64,000 nt of DNA from assembly GCF_000188195.1 (NCBI RefSeq), contig NZ_GL830979.1:1-64000 (forward strand), given 5' to 3'. The position numbers and the translations under genes are program-made. Each line of letters begins with the position of its first letter. Position 1 is the stretch's first letter. Positions 37,308 to 45,998 of this stretch are shown piece by piece. Below the pieces are notes generated by a model. That model worked only from the letters and a program-made list of their open reading frames with translations. It was not told where the DNA came from and made no database searches. The stretch is from Succinatimonas hippei YIT 12066. GTDB taxonomy: Bacteria > Pseudomonadota > Gammaproteobacteria > Enterobacterales > Succinivibrionaceae.

Positions 37308-38650
37308 CCTCAAAAGCAAGGCAGGAGCTTAATCGTCTTGCCTTTTCCCTTATACATAAGTTAAAGCCTGCTCCTATAACCGTCGGGTTATCGGGAGGGG
37401 CTGATTCTACTCTTGCGCTTTTAGTTGCCTGTAAACTGCAGGAAACAGATCCGCGTTTTAGTGTATTAGCCTGTCATTGTATCCATGGCCTTGATGCGGA
37501 TGATCCTATTTGGCTAAAGCATTGTCAGGATCTGTGTCAGCGATTAAAAGTAAAGTTAGTAACCCCTAAGCTGAATATTGTATACGGCAACGGGGTTTCG
37601 CCTGAGGATGCATCCCGTAAGGAACGATATCGGGCGCTGCTTGAGAATTTAAGCCCTAACGGCTATTTGATGCTGGGTCATCAATCAGATGATCAGGTTG
37701 AAAATCTTTTGCTTGCATTAAAACGCGGCTCGGGGCCGCGAGGCCTTGGCGGAATGAGTACTGTAACCTGTGATAATCGGGGAACTATCATAAGGCCGCT
37801 GTTGGATTTAAGCAAAAAGGATATCGAAAATATTTTAACGGCGCTCGGTTTTGATTGGGTTTTTGACATCTCTAATACTTATTTAAAGTTTGAGCGTAAT
37901 TTTATTCGTTTAAAAGTTCTGCCTCTTTTGCGTCAACGTTTTATAGGTATTGATAAAGCGATTTTAAAAAGTGCTAAATTGTGTGCTTTTGAACATGATT
38001 TAGCCTCGCGTTATGCCGAAACCTTTTATACACAAGCTGTAGCTGATGATATTTTTTATATTGATAAGATAGATATTGAAGATCAGGCTTTAACCTTTTT
38101 TGTTTTAAGGCGATTTTTATTTAATTTTTTATCATCCGCCCCTGATTTTAATACCGTTGCCGCTTGCTATGATCTTATTAAAGCTTCAAACGATCAGGAG
38201 GGAGTGGTTGAATTTGCCGATAAAGAGATCCGCCGCTATTTAAATACGCTAAGAATTGTCAGTAAAGCTATAACTCCTAACAAAGACAGCATATTAATTC
38301 TGCATAAAAATGAAACTCTTTGTCTTAATGATTTTGCATATTCTCTTATAAAAGGCAGGGCAAAAAATAAGAGTTTTATTTTGAAATCTGATTGTGTCAC
38401 ACTCGATTTTACATATTCAGGAAGTTTTAAAATAAAACCGGTAAATAGAGTTCATCGGCGCGAGATTAAAAAGATTTTCGGTGAAAATTTTATTCCTTAT
38501 TGGGAGCGGGCGGCATATCCGCTGGTAAAGGATAAAGATAGCGTTCTTGCTCTAGGATCGGTTTGTGCTTTAGGGAAAAAGGAAGATCTTAAAGCTGAAG
38601 ATGTTTACTATCTTGAGATTAAGAATCTAAAAACCGGAAAAGTAATTTAA
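37301..38650 (+). CDS. tilS: tRNA(Ile)-lysidine synthase
   Basis: TilS converts C34 of the CAU-anticodon tRNA(Ile) to lysidine. The 449-aa protein has the N-type PP-loop [14 protein letters not shown] (about residue 30), the [21 protein letters not shown] catalytic segment and a linker plus C-terminal domain typical of gammaproteobacterial TilS. No ATG precedes the PP-loop, so TTG 37301, overlapping the last codons of accA, is the most reasonable start and suggests translational coupling and low expression. Confidence 0.93.
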   Translation: MLTSKARQELNRLAFSLIHKLKPAPITVGLSGGADSTLALLVACKLQETDPRFSVLACHCIHGLDADDPIWLKHCQDLCQRLKVKLVTPKLNIVYGNGVSPEDASRKERYRALLENLSPNGYLMLGHQSDDQVENLLLALKRGSGPRGLGGMSTVTCDNRGTIIRPLLDLSKKDIENILTALGFDWVFDISNTYLKFERNFIRLKVLPLLRQRFIGIDKAILKSAKLCAFEHDLASRYAETFYTQAVADDIFYIDKIDIEDQALTFFVLRRFLFNFLSSAPDFNTVAACYDLIKASNDQEGVVEFADKEIRRYLNTLRIVSKAITPNKDSILILHKNETLCLNDFAYSLIKGRAKNKSFILKSDCVTLDFTYSGSFKIKPVNRVHRREIKKIFGENFIPYWERAAYPLVKDKDSVLALGSVCALGKKEDLKAEDVYYLEIKNLKTGKVI

Positions 38651-38654
38651 CAGC

Positions 38655-38843
38655 AAAAAATAAGCCGATACTTTTAAGTATCGGCCAAAGCGGGATTTTC
38701 AATCAGAAGTCGTAAATAAATCTGCGATTCAATTGAATCTGAAACTTAGAGGGGATTGTGTAAAAAAAGTTTCAAAAAATATTAAATATTTTTTAAATAA
38801 ATTTATCTTATTGATTTAAATAAATTTTATTTTTAGATGAAAG
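38655..38843 (-). repeat. Porin 3'-end repeat, copy 1
   Basis: This is copy 1 of a roughly 190-bp direct repeat with a period of exactly 260 bp. On the minus strand it reads: an AT-rich upstream part, then about 16 codons ending FQIQLNRRFIYDF-stop (38703-38750), then the terminator stem GCCGATACTT / AAGTATCGGC (38664-38685) with a T-run. The peptide fits the outer-membrane beta-signal (terminal Phe, Tyr at -2, alternating hydrophobics). A stop codon lies about 27 nt upstream in frame, so no whole gene remains. It may be a porin remnant, a small RNA that grew from one, or recombination seed DNA. Confidence 0.7.
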
Positions 38844-38912
38844 TTAATTTTCTGCAGGCAACATTTTGTAAGGATTATTTTTGTACAGAGAGTCGAATTT
38901 TGTTTGGAAGAA

Positions 38913-39105
38913 GAAAATAAAAAGCCGATACTTTTAAGTATCGGCCAAAGCGGGATTTTTAATCAGAAGTCGTAAACAAATCTGCGATTCAATTGAATCT
39001 GATAATTAGAGTGCACCTTTAAAGAAAAGTTCCAAAAAATATGAAAAATTTTTAAATAAATTTTAACTTAATGATTTATAAATAATTTTTATTTAATTAC
39101 GGGCG
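38913..39105 (-). repeat. Porin 3'-end repeat, copy 2
   Basis: Copy 2 of the repeat, diverged by scattered substitutions. The tail reads YQIQLNRRFVYDF-stop (38963-39010), the terminator stem (38924-38945) is identical, and the internal palindrome GATTCAATTGAATC is kept. Homology extends about 90 bp beyond the tail into AT-rich DNA, so the duplicated unit included non-coding sequence. No full porin gene lies within the window. Confidence 0.7.
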
Positions 39106-39177
39106 GATTTTTTTTATTTAAAAAATTTTTTTATAAAAGCTATTGCTTTTTTTTAACAAAATGGTTAGCATTAAGTT

Positions 39178-39294
39178 ATGGCAGTTAGCCAAAACTAACT
39201 GAGGCAAATTGACTTTTTGCATGTGTATTTAGGTGGTTCACCTTTTGCTGTTCTTGCAGACATTTAGACTCCTACTAAGTGTCTGCATTTTTTT
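39178..39294 (+). ncRNA. Candidate small RNA
   Basis: A possible promoter (TTGCTT 39143-39148, 17-bp spacer, TAGCAT 39166-39171) is followed by three hairpins: AGTTAG-CCAAAA-CTAACT (39183-39200), AGGTG-GTT-CACCT (39231-39243), and a strong terminator TGCAGACA / TGTCTGCA (39255-39287) with seven T. No open frame of note is present. The transcript would be about 115 nt, lying convergent to rpsT. I do not recognise a known family. Structure and terminator are seen; transcription is inferred. Confidence 0.55.
39255..39294 (+). terminator. Strong plus-strand terminator
   Basis: TGCAGACA / TGTCTGCA, with further pairing of TTAG with CTAA inside, followed by TTTTTTT. No annotated plus-strand gene ends here except the candidate small RNA, which is why that RNA is suspected. 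Confidence 0.85.
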
Positions 39295-39313
39295 GTCGTT
39301 ATAAAAAACAAAA

Positions 39314-39331
39314 CCCCGCAATTTTGCGGGG
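39314..39331 (-). terminator. rpsT terminator
   Basis: CCCCGCAA / TTGCGGGG hairpin, reading into TTTTGTTTTTT on the minus strand, 25 nt after the rpsT stop. Confidence 0.88.
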
Positions 39332-39355
39332 CTTATCTTTTAGATCTGCTCTAAA

Positions 39356-39619
39356 TTAGGCAATTGCCTTAATCTTGGCAGCAAGATCGCTCTTATGACG
39401 AGCAGCCTTATTCTTGTGGATAAGACCTTTGCAAGCGGCACGGTCCAAAACCGGCTCTGCTTCTTTAAAGGCAGCCTGAGCTGCAGCTTTGTCATTGTTA
39501 GCACAAGCGGCTAAAACTTTTTTAATCAAAGTGCGCATCTTGGAACGAGCAGCTACATTACGCTGACGTGCTTTCTCAGAGATAATAACGCGCTTCTTTG
39601 CAGACTTAATATTAGGCAC
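39356..39619 (-). CDS. rpsT: 30S ribosomal protein S20
   Basis: S20 is a primary 16S rRNA-binding protein. The GTG at 39619 follows AGGAGC with 5 nt spacing and yields [21 protein letters not shown] and 87 aa, exactly the E. coli length; a longer open frame upstream is not used. The protein is Lys/Ala-rich and helical, as expected. Rare GTG or TTG starts are also known for rpsT in E. coli, where S20 autoregulates. The 39620-39870 gap upstream is AT-rich and presumably holds its promoter; no other gene is visible there. Confidence 0.96.
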   Translation of the reverse strand: MPNIKSAKKRVIISEKARQRNVAARSKMRTLIKKVLAACANNDKAAAQAAFKEAEPVLDRAACKGLIHKNKAARHKSDLAAKIKAIA

Positions 39620-39870
39620 AAATAGCTCCTGATTATTATTTACACTTGCCACATTCCAATTCACTAGGTGGCACTAGACGCGATATTTTACCAGTTTTAC
39701 TATCTTTTGTAAAAATTAAAAATACTTTTTTTAATGAAAAATAAGTGATTTTAATGTTTTTATTCTTAGAAAAAAGGAGTTCTCGCGCTATTTAATTATT
39801 TTTTGAAGTTAAAATACTTGAAAAGTAGTATTTTAATCAAAGATTTTTACTGAATATTTTATGTAAAAAA

Positions 39871-39898
39871 ACGCCCGTTAAGGGAGAAACACGGGCGT
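39871..39898 (-). terminator. Terminator of the catabolic/TTT operon
   Basis: ACGCCCGT / ACGGGCGT, 8-bp stem with a 12-nt loop; reads into TTTTTTT on the minus strand, 14 nt after the tctC stop. Confidence 0.87.
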
Positions 39899-39912
39899 TA
39901 ACTTTAAAAAGC

Positions 39913-40893
39913 TTACTGCAAGTACTCTGCGTATGACATCATGTGCTCGCGAAGCTCTTTAAGACGGTTTATTGAGTCTTGAACGTTCAAGGCATAAGGC
40001 TCTTGGAAGTTATAGACTTTAATGGCTTCTTTGTACTCTTCGCTGTTATTGACTATTTTAAGAACGGCAGCATTGAGTTTCTCGACAACTGCAGGATCGG
40101 TTCCTTTAGGTGCCAAGATAGCGTACAGGGTATCAATAACAAGATTAGGAACGCCTGATTCCTTAGCAGTCGGAATGGACGGGACTGCCGGCAGACGCTC
40201 TGACATTAAGGTGCAGATTGATTTTACTTTGCCGCTTTCAATGTATTCTTTTGCCAAAGTATACGGAGCGATGGTAACGTCAATATGTCCGCCTAAAAGG
40301 GAGGTCATACGTTCGGCACCGTCACCGCCGGCGTCAACCAATGCAAATTGAGCTCCTTTGTCCTGGGCCATGATTAAAGCTGCAACATAAGAGGAGCCTC
40401 CCATGGCGATACCGAGCTTGATGGTTTCAGGCTTTTCTTTTGATGCGTTGATTAACTCTTCAAGGGTGTTGGACGGATCGTCGGCTCTAACCAACAGATT
40501 TTCACCGCACTGTTTGCCGTAAACAGCGACGGGTTCAAAAGCCTCATAACCGTAATCACTAAGGCCGCTTGCCTCATTTGAAGACAAGGACATAGCGTTA
40601 GTGGCGATTAATGTATATCCGTCCGGATTTTCGTCCTTGTATTGGGTAAGAGCGATAGATCCGTTGGCGCCTGGAACATTATTGACGACTACGGAAACAC
40701 CGAGCTCTTTTTCAAGCAGACGGGAAATCAAACGGGCATTGTAGTCGGTATCGCCGCCGGCACCGTGAGTGCAGATCATATTGATGGTCTTATTAGGATA
40801 GTCGGCAGCAGCGTCTGCGGCAAAAGCAGGAGCAACTGCGCACATAGCCATTACTGCGGCACCTAATAACAGTTTGTTTGATTTAAATTTCAT
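39913..40893 (-). CDS. tctC: TTT-family solute-binding protein TctC
   Basis: Periplasmic receptor of a tripartite tricarboxylate transporter. The 326-aa precursor has a signal peptide (LLLGAAVMAMCAVAPAFA) and the TctC fold: YPNKTINMICTHGAGGDTDYNARLI at the start of the mature protein, VVNNVPGANGSIALTQY, and PSIPTAKESGVPNLVIDT. The ligand is a carboxylate, not further defined. It is the last gene of the minus-strand operon (order tctB-tctA-tctC); the receptor is more often encoded first. Confidence 0.92.
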   Translation of the reverse strand: MKFKSNKLLLGAAVMAMCAVAPAFAADAAADYPNKTINMICTHGAGGDTDYNARLISRLLEKELGVSVVVNNVPGANGSIALTQYKDENPDGYTLIATNAMSLSSNEASGLSDYGYEAFEPVAVYGKQCGENLLVRADDPSNTLEELINASKEKPETIKLGIAMGGSSYVAALIMAQDKGAQFALVDAGGDGAERMTSLLGGHIDVTIAPYTLAKEYIESGKVKSICTLMSERLPAVPSIPTAKESGVPNLVIDTLYAILAPKGTDPAVVEKLNAAVLKIVNNSEEYKEAIKVYNFQEPYALNVQDSINRLKELREHMMSYAEYLQ

Positions 40894-40896
40894 TTT

Positions 40897-42408
40897 TTAC
40901 TCCTCATCAGATACAAGAATTGATTTGGCTTCTTTGCGTTGACGGATTAAAGAGTAGATGACTACTACTATAGTGAAGACAAAGAAGAAGATGGCAATAG
41001 GGTGGCTGAAGAAGCCCATCGGCTCGAATTGAGCGTGCTGGAATGCGCGACGGAAGTTAAGTTCGAAGATAGGTCCCAAGATGAATCCTAAGATCATAGG
41101 AACATGCGGGATCTTGGCTTTAAGCAGAACATAGCCTAAAACGCCGAATATCAGTACGCACCAGACATCGAAGATACGGTTGGCGTTGCCGAAAGCACCG
41201 ATAATGCACAGAATAATGATGATAGGCATTAAAAGATACTTGGGAACTTTTAATACGCGGATAAATACCTTGATGCCGAAAAGCTCGATAAAGAGTATGG
41301 CAATAGCTGAAAGACCCAAGGCAAAGAAGATACCGAATACTTCAGGACCGTTTTTGTCAAAAATGAGCGGGCCGGGAGCAATTTGGTGAACCATGAGACC
41401 GCCAAGGAGCATAGCAGTTGCAGCATCTCCCGGAATTCCTAAGGTCAGCATAGGGATCATGGCGCCGCCGATACCTGCGTTATTAGCGGTTTCTGAGGCG
41501 ACAACGCCGTCGGCAATGCCGGTACCGAATTTCTCAGGATGCTTGGATTGGTTTTTGGCTGTAGTGTAGGACAACATGCCGGAGATGGCGCCGCCGATAC
41601 CCGGAAGAATACCGATAACAATACCGATAATGGAAGATCTGACCATGTTCCATTTTTGTTCGATAAACTCTTTCCAGGTAAAGCCGAAGCCTTTGATCTT
41701 GACGTTTGACTCAATTTCCGCCTTAACCGGATTTCTGACATCTTCTGCCGCTTTAATGACCTCGGTGATGGCAAAAAGACCGATAAGTAAAGTTAAAAGA
41801 GCAAAGCCTGCATTAAGCTCGGTCATGCCGAAAGTAAATCTTTTTGCCGAGTCAATCGGAGCCAGGCCTACGGTAGCAAGCATTACGCCTAAAAGACCGC
41901 TGATAAGGCCTTTTACCAGATCGCGTCCGGTCAGGGAAATTACCAAAGACAATGCTAGCAGAGCCAAAGTGCAGTACTCGTAAGGACCGAACTTAATGGC
42001 AAGGCTTGCAAGCAGCGGGGCTACCAAGACTAAAACCAGGAGTCCCAAGATGGTTCCGCAGAAAGAAAATACTACACCAACACCTAAAGCTTTACCGGCT
42101 TGTCCTTTCATAGCCATAGGACGACCGTCAAAGCAGGTGGCTATTGAAGACGGGGTTCCCGGAATGTTCAGCAAAATCGCTGATATCAAGCCTCCCGATA
42201 TACCGCCTACATACAAAGCTACCAAGGTGGATACGCCCTGCAGCGGAGTCATGGTATAGGTCAAAGGCAGGAACATGACGATCGCCATGGTTGCGGTAAG
42301 ACCCGGAATAGAGCCGAAAATAATACCGATAAAGACGCCGATAAGGATGAACAGAATCACCAACGGATCCATTACCATCATTAGGCCTTGAATTACATCT
42401 GATCCCAT
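40897..42408 (-). CDS. tctA: TTT-family large membrane subunit TctA
   Basis: The 503-aa protein is the main transmembrane subunit, with about 11-12 hydrophobic segments and the glycine-rich family motifs GSIPGLTATMAIVMFLPLTY near the N-terminus, YVGGISGGLISAILLNIPGTPSSIATCFDG, and GGAMIPMLTLGIPGDAATAMLLGGLMVHQI. Energy comes from ion gradients in characterised members. It lies 13 nt after tctB and 3 nt before tctC. Confidence 0.94.
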   Translation of the reverse strand: MGSDVIQGLMMVMDPLVILFILIGVFIGIIFGSIPGLTATMAIVMFLPLTYTMTPLQGVSTLVALYVGGISGGLISAILLNIPGTPSSIATCFDGRPMAMKGQAGKALGVGVVFSFCGTILGLLVLVLVAPLLASLAIKFGPYEYCTLALLALSLVISLTGRDLVKGLISGLLGVMLATVGLAPIDSAKRFTFGMTELNAGFALLTLLIGLFAITEVIKAAEDVRNPVKAEIESNVKIKGFGFTWKEFIEQKWNMVRSSIIGIVIGILPGIGGAISGMLSYTTAKNQSKHPEKFGTGIADGVVASETANNAGIGGAMIPMLTLGIPGDAATAMLLGGLMVHQIAPGPLIFDKNGPEVFGIFFALGLSAIAILFIELFGIKVFIRVLKVPKYLLMPIIIILCIIGAFGNANRIFDVWCVLIFGVLGYVLLKAKIPHVPMILGFILGPIFELNFRRAFQHAQFEPMGFFSHPIAIFFFVFTIVVVIYSLIRQRKEAKSILVSDEE

Positions 42409-42421
42409 AGGTGCTCCTTAA

Positions 42422-42910
42422 TTACTCGAAAATAGCGCCGGCAGGCAGCAGGACTGCAAGCCAGTATACGAAGATATAGTAAGTGGCAACCGAGAAGATG
42501 ACAGCTATAATTCCCGCTTTTACATAGCTCTTCTCACCTTTGGGCATCAAAATCAATGTCTGCACGAAGATGTAGAAGATGCTGGCGATAATAAAGCCGA
42601 CAAAATCCATGATTGCGATGTAAATCAATAAAGCGCCGAAAGTTTCGACTACTTCAAGATTCTTGTTAAACCAGGCGCTAAAAGAAAAAGGTTCGCCTTT
42701 GGCGTCTTTATCTTTATTGCGCAGTCCTCTGACGATAAGGGCAATTGCCAGCAGCAGCATGCAGACTGCCCAAATCTTCGGCATTGAGGTGGAGTTAACC
42801 GCGGATTTACTAAAAGCCTTCATCACGCGAATGTTGGAGGCTTCAAAGTAATACCACAGAGAAAACACCGCAATGACGATACCGGTTATAAGGTCATTAC
42901 GTTTGCTCAT
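42422..42910 (-). CDS. tctB: TTT-family small membrane subunit TctB
   Basis: The 162-aa protein has four hydrophobic segments and fits the TctB (DUF1468) family in length and layout: N-terminal segment LITGIVIAVFSLWYYF, then a mid-protein polar loop, and C-terminal VKAGIIAVIFSVATYYIFVYWLAVLLPAG. It directly precedes tctA in the operon. Confidence 0.88.
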   Translation of the reverse strand: MSKRNDLITGIVIAVFSLWYYFEASNIRVMKAFSKSAVNSTSMPKIWAVCMLLLAIALIVRGLRNKDKDAKGEPFSFSAWFNKNLEVVETFGALLIYIAIMDFVGFIIASIFYIFVQTLILMPKGEKSYVKAGIIAVIFSVATYYIFVYWLAVLLPAGAIFE

Positions 42911-42939
42911 GTGTCCTTCCTTTTTTTATTGTCAGGAAT

Positions 42940-44106
42940 TTATTGATTGGCGGCGATGAGTTTGAGATAAATCTCTTTCATTTCATCGCGGGTTAAATCT
43001 TTAGGATTATTGCCAAGCAGTCTGGTGACTTTGGAGGCGGCTTCTACCAGTTCGTCGACGATATCGACGGTGATGCCTTTTTCTTTAAGATCGCATTTGA
43101 TTTCAAGATCGGCATTTAAGCTGTAGAGCTCTTTTACAAACAGATCGGCAATTTCTTCATCGCTCTTGCCTTCGGTATCAAGTTCCATAGCTTTGGCCAT
43201 GTCTACATATTTTTTGATGCAGCAAGGCTTGTTTACGTCCATGACAAGAGGCATTAGGATGGCGTTAGATAGTCCGTGCGGAATGTGATAGCGGCCGCCT
43301 AGCGGGTATGACAAGGCGTGAATTGCCGTGGTGCTTGATGATGCGATGGCAATGCCGCCGAAGCAGGAGGCCAGCAGCATATCTTCACGGGCATCCAAAT
43401 CCTGACCGTTTTGATAGGCTTTACGTAAACTTCTTGCTACCTTTTTAATGCCTGAAAGAGCAAAAGTATCCGAAAGAGGATTGGCCTTCTTTGAAATGTA
43501 ACATTCCATTAAATGACACAGAGCATCAATGCCGGTATTAGCGGTGATCCGCGGCGGAAGACCTGCGGTCATTTCCGGATCCAGGATAACCGTATCGCTA
43601 ATCATCAAATCGGTAACGATGCCGACTTTAAGGTTTTCCTCCGGTACAAGTACGATAGCATTCGGAGTAGCCTCAGATCCGGTTCCTGCAGTAGTGGGGA
43701 CCATGACGGTAGGAACGCCGCGAACCTTCGGTTTTTGGCCTTTTAACATGTCTTCAAGAGTAATGTCATTTTTAAGCATTAATGACACTAGTTTTGAAGT
43801 ATCCATGGCAGAGCCGCCGCCGATTGCAACAATGAAATCGCAGGCATGATCTTTTGCCTGCTGATAAATGCCGTTGACCTGCATGTATGAAGGCTCAGGC
43901 GGAACGTCATTAATGACGCTGACATTGCATCCGGCTTCTTTTAAAAGAGCTTCGGCCTTTACGGTAAGACCTGCTTTAAATACTCCGGCGTCGGTTATTA
44001 CAACGGCATTTTTTGCATTTAAAGATGCAACGATCTCACTAAGAGCGTTTAAAGCTCCTTTGCCGCTTACTATTTTTCTGATTTGACCTAGTGAATAAAT
44101 TGACAT
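42940..44106 (-). CDS. Iron-containing alcohol dehydrogenase
   Basis: The 388-aa group III dehydrogenase has the NAD(P)-binding loop IGGGSAMDTSK and PTTAGTGSEATPNA, and the four metal ligands Asp/His in GIDALCHLMECY and two His in IHALSYPLGGRYHIPHG. Family members interconvert lactaldehyde/propanediol, glycolaldehyde, succinic semialdehyde or hydroxybutyrate. In this operon it probably handles an aldehyde or ketone product of acid-sugar breakdown. It lies 9 nt after the hydroxyacid dehydrogenase gene. Confidence 0.93.
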   Translation of the reverse strand: MSIYSLGQIRKIVSGKGALNALSEIVASLNAKNAVVITDAGVFKAGLTVKAEALLKEAGCNVSVINDVPPEPSYMQVNGIYQQAKDHACDFIVAIGGGSAMDTSKLVSLMLKNDITLEDMLKGQKPKVRGVPTVMVPTTAGTGSEATPNAIVLVPEENLKVGIVTDLMISDTVILDPEMTAGLPPRITANTGIDALCHLMECYISKKANPLSDTFALSGIKKVARSLRKAYQNGQDLDAREDMLLASCFGGIAIASSSTTAIHALSYPLGGRYHIPHGLSNAILMPLVMDVNKPCCIKKYVDMAKAMELDTEGKSDEEIADLFVKELYSLNADLEIKCDLKEKGITVDIVDELVEAASKVTRLLGNNPKDLTRDEMKEIYLKLIAANQ

Positions 44107-44115
44107 TTTTATCTC

Positions 44116-45096
44116 CTACTTATTTGCCCAGCGCGGGTGTTTGTAGACATCAGGATTGCAAACATAAGGCCATTTTTCTCCTGCAATAATGGCAGCAACG
44201 CCTTTTGCGGCCATTGTTGCGACATTGGAGGCGGCTTCCTTAGTTTGACCCGCCATGTGCGGATACACGATGACATTGTCAAGACTTAAAAGAGGATCAT
44301 CGGCAGGAACCGGCTCTTTATCAAAGACATCAAGAGCGGCGCACTGAATGACGTTGTTCTTTAAAGCGTTATAAAGATCTTGCTCGTTAATGATTCCGCC
44401 GCGTGCGCAATTGATTAGAATTGCGGTTTTCTTCATCTTGGCAAGTTCATCTTTGGCAATGAGATTGCGGGTTTTATCGGTTAACGGTACGTGTACGGAA
44501 ATAACATCGGCATTTACCAGAATCGGTTCAATGGTTTCACAGTAGGTATAGCCTTTTTCTTCAACGGCTTCTTTCTTTACGAAAGGATCGTAAACCATGA
44601 TCGACATGCCTACGGCTTTGCACAATTCAGCTAAAATGCCGCCGATATGACCGTAGCCGATAAGACCTAAGGTTTTGCCGAAAATTTCGTAGGCTTTGTA
44701 TTCACTGCGCATTGCCCAATTGCCTTTACGTAACTCTTTATCCGCTCTTACCATATCCTTGGCTGCAGCAAACATCATGGCAAAAGCGCATTCGGCAACG
44801 GAGCGGGTATTGGCGCCCGGGGCAATAACCACGGGGATGCCAAGCTCGGTTGCGGCTTTGACATCAACATTGTCGACGCCGACGCCGGGGCGGCCGATAG
44901 CTTTAAGGTTGGGGCAAGCTTCCATAGTGGCTCGGTCGATATGGCCGATACGGATGATAAGGCCGTCAGCGTCTTTGACAAAAGGTAAATATTCTTTAGG
45001 CTCACCTGAATTGGATACCGCAGTTTCCAAATTGGCCGCGTTTAATACGGCCATTCCGTCTTTGTGCAGAGGTTGAGTGATTACTACTTTACTCAT
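44116..45096 (-). CDS. D-isomer-specific 2-hydroxyacid dehydrogenase
   Basis: A 326-aa cytosolic oxidoreductase interconverting 2-hydroxy and 2-keto acids with NAD(P)H. The Rossmann motif is LGLIGYGHIGG (about residue 146); catalytic Arg is in NCARGG, Glu in FDKEP and His in YPHMAGQT. It resembles phosphoglycerate, hydroxypyruvate and glyoxylate reductases; the exact substrate cannot be fixed. It lies between a DapA-type aldolase and an iron alcohol dehydrogenase in the catabolic operon. Confidence 0.92.
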   Translation of the reverse strand: MSKVVITQPLHKDGMAVLNAANLETAVSNSGEPKEYLPFVKDADGLIIRIGHIDRATMEACPNLKAIGRPGVGVDNVDVKAATELGIPVVIAPGANTRSVAECAFAMMFAAAKDMVRADKELRKGNWAMRSEYKAYEIFGKTLGLIGYGHIGGILAELCKAVGMSIMVYDPFVKKEAVEEKGYTYCETIEPILVNADVISVHVPLTDKTRNLIAKDELAKMKKTAILINCARGGIINEQDLYNALKNNVIQCAALDVFDKEPVPADDPLLSLDNVIVYPHMAGQTKEAASNVATMAAKGVAAIIAGEKWPYVCNPDVYKHPRWANK

Positions 45097-45106
45097 TTTC
45101 TATGCC

Positions 45107-45985
45107 TTATTTATAGAGTTTGAAAACATCAAGCAGGGCTTTGTCGATAGCTTCGTTTTGTACGTTGGACGGAGCGCGGGCAGGTCCTACTTCATAGCCT
45201 AAAAGCTGAGCAGCGCGTTTGACGACGCTGTTGGGGTTGCCCATCTGCATGACGTTGCGGAACGGACGGATCTTCTTTTGGGCTTCGTTGGCAGCTTCAA
45301 AATCACCTTTCTTAAACAGTTCGTAGATGGAAACCATAAGCTCAGGGAAGACATTGGAGCATCCGGAGATAGCGCCTGAACCGCCGGCTTTTAAGGTCCA
45401 GAGAATAAGGGAGTCGGAGCCGGCAAGAACATGCAGGCGCGGATCGGTGTTTTCAATGTACTTTAAAGTATTGTCAAAGTTGCCGGAGCTGTCTTTAATA
45501 CCGATGATATTGTCAAACTCGGCTAACTTCTTAACAGTGGTAAAGGCAATGTTATTGCCGGTACGAGCAGGAATGTTATAAAGGAGAATCGGTAAATTTA
45601 CGGCTTTGGCGACAGCACTGTAGTGACGATATAAATCATCCTGAGTGATGGCGGTGAAATAAGGAGAGATAACGGATAAGCAGTCAACTCCGCCTAAAGC
45701 TTCAACGGCCTTTGACAATTCAACGGTTTCTTTGGTAGTAACGCAACCAGTTCCTGCATATACGGGAACGCGTCCGTCAACGGCTTCGACTGCGGCTTTG
45801 ATGATTTCAAGCTTTTCTTCAAAGGAGAAAGCATAGAACTCACCGTTGGTGCCCAAAGAGAAGATGCCGTGAACGCCTGATTTGATGAGGTGATCGATAA
45901 ATTTCTGATAAGCATCTTTATTGAAGTTTTCGTTTTCATCAAGGGCGGTTAATACCGGAGTGATAACGCCATAAGGTTTAAACAT
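45107..45985 (-). CDS. DapA-family aldolase
   Basis: The 292-aa TIM-barrel protein belongs to the dihydrodipicolinate synthase/N-acetylneuraminate lyase family. It has the keto-acid-binding GTNGEFYAFS motif, the Tyr in LLYNIPARTGNN and the Schiff-base Lys in IGIKDSSGN. Because it sits in a sugar-acid operon, it is more probably a catabolic 2-keto-acid aldolase or lyase (pyruvate-releasing) than the lysine enzyme; that is inference. It lies 13 nt after the fusion gene. Confidence 0.9.
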   Translation of the reverse strand: MFKPYGVITPVLTALDENENFNKDAYQKFIDHLIKSGVHGIFSLGTNGEFYAFSFEEKLEIIKAAVEAVDGRVPVYAGTGCVTTKETVELSKAVEALGGVDCLSVISPYFTAITQDDLYRHYSAVAKAVNLPILLYNIPARTGNNIAFTTVKKLAEFDNIIGIKDSSGNFDNTLKYIENTDPRLHVLAGSDSLILWTLKAGGSGAISGCSNVFPELMVSIYELFKKGDFEAANEAQKKIRPFRNVMQMGNPNSVVKRAAQLLGYEVGPARAPSNVQNEAIDKALLDVFKLYK

Positions 45986-45998
45986 GATTTGAGCTCCT

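Noticed and set aside
38655-39105. CRISPR or mobile-element repeats
   Set aside because: There are only two copies, about 190 bp each, without short regular spacers, terminal inverted repeats or a transposase. Porin-tail coding and terminators explain them better.
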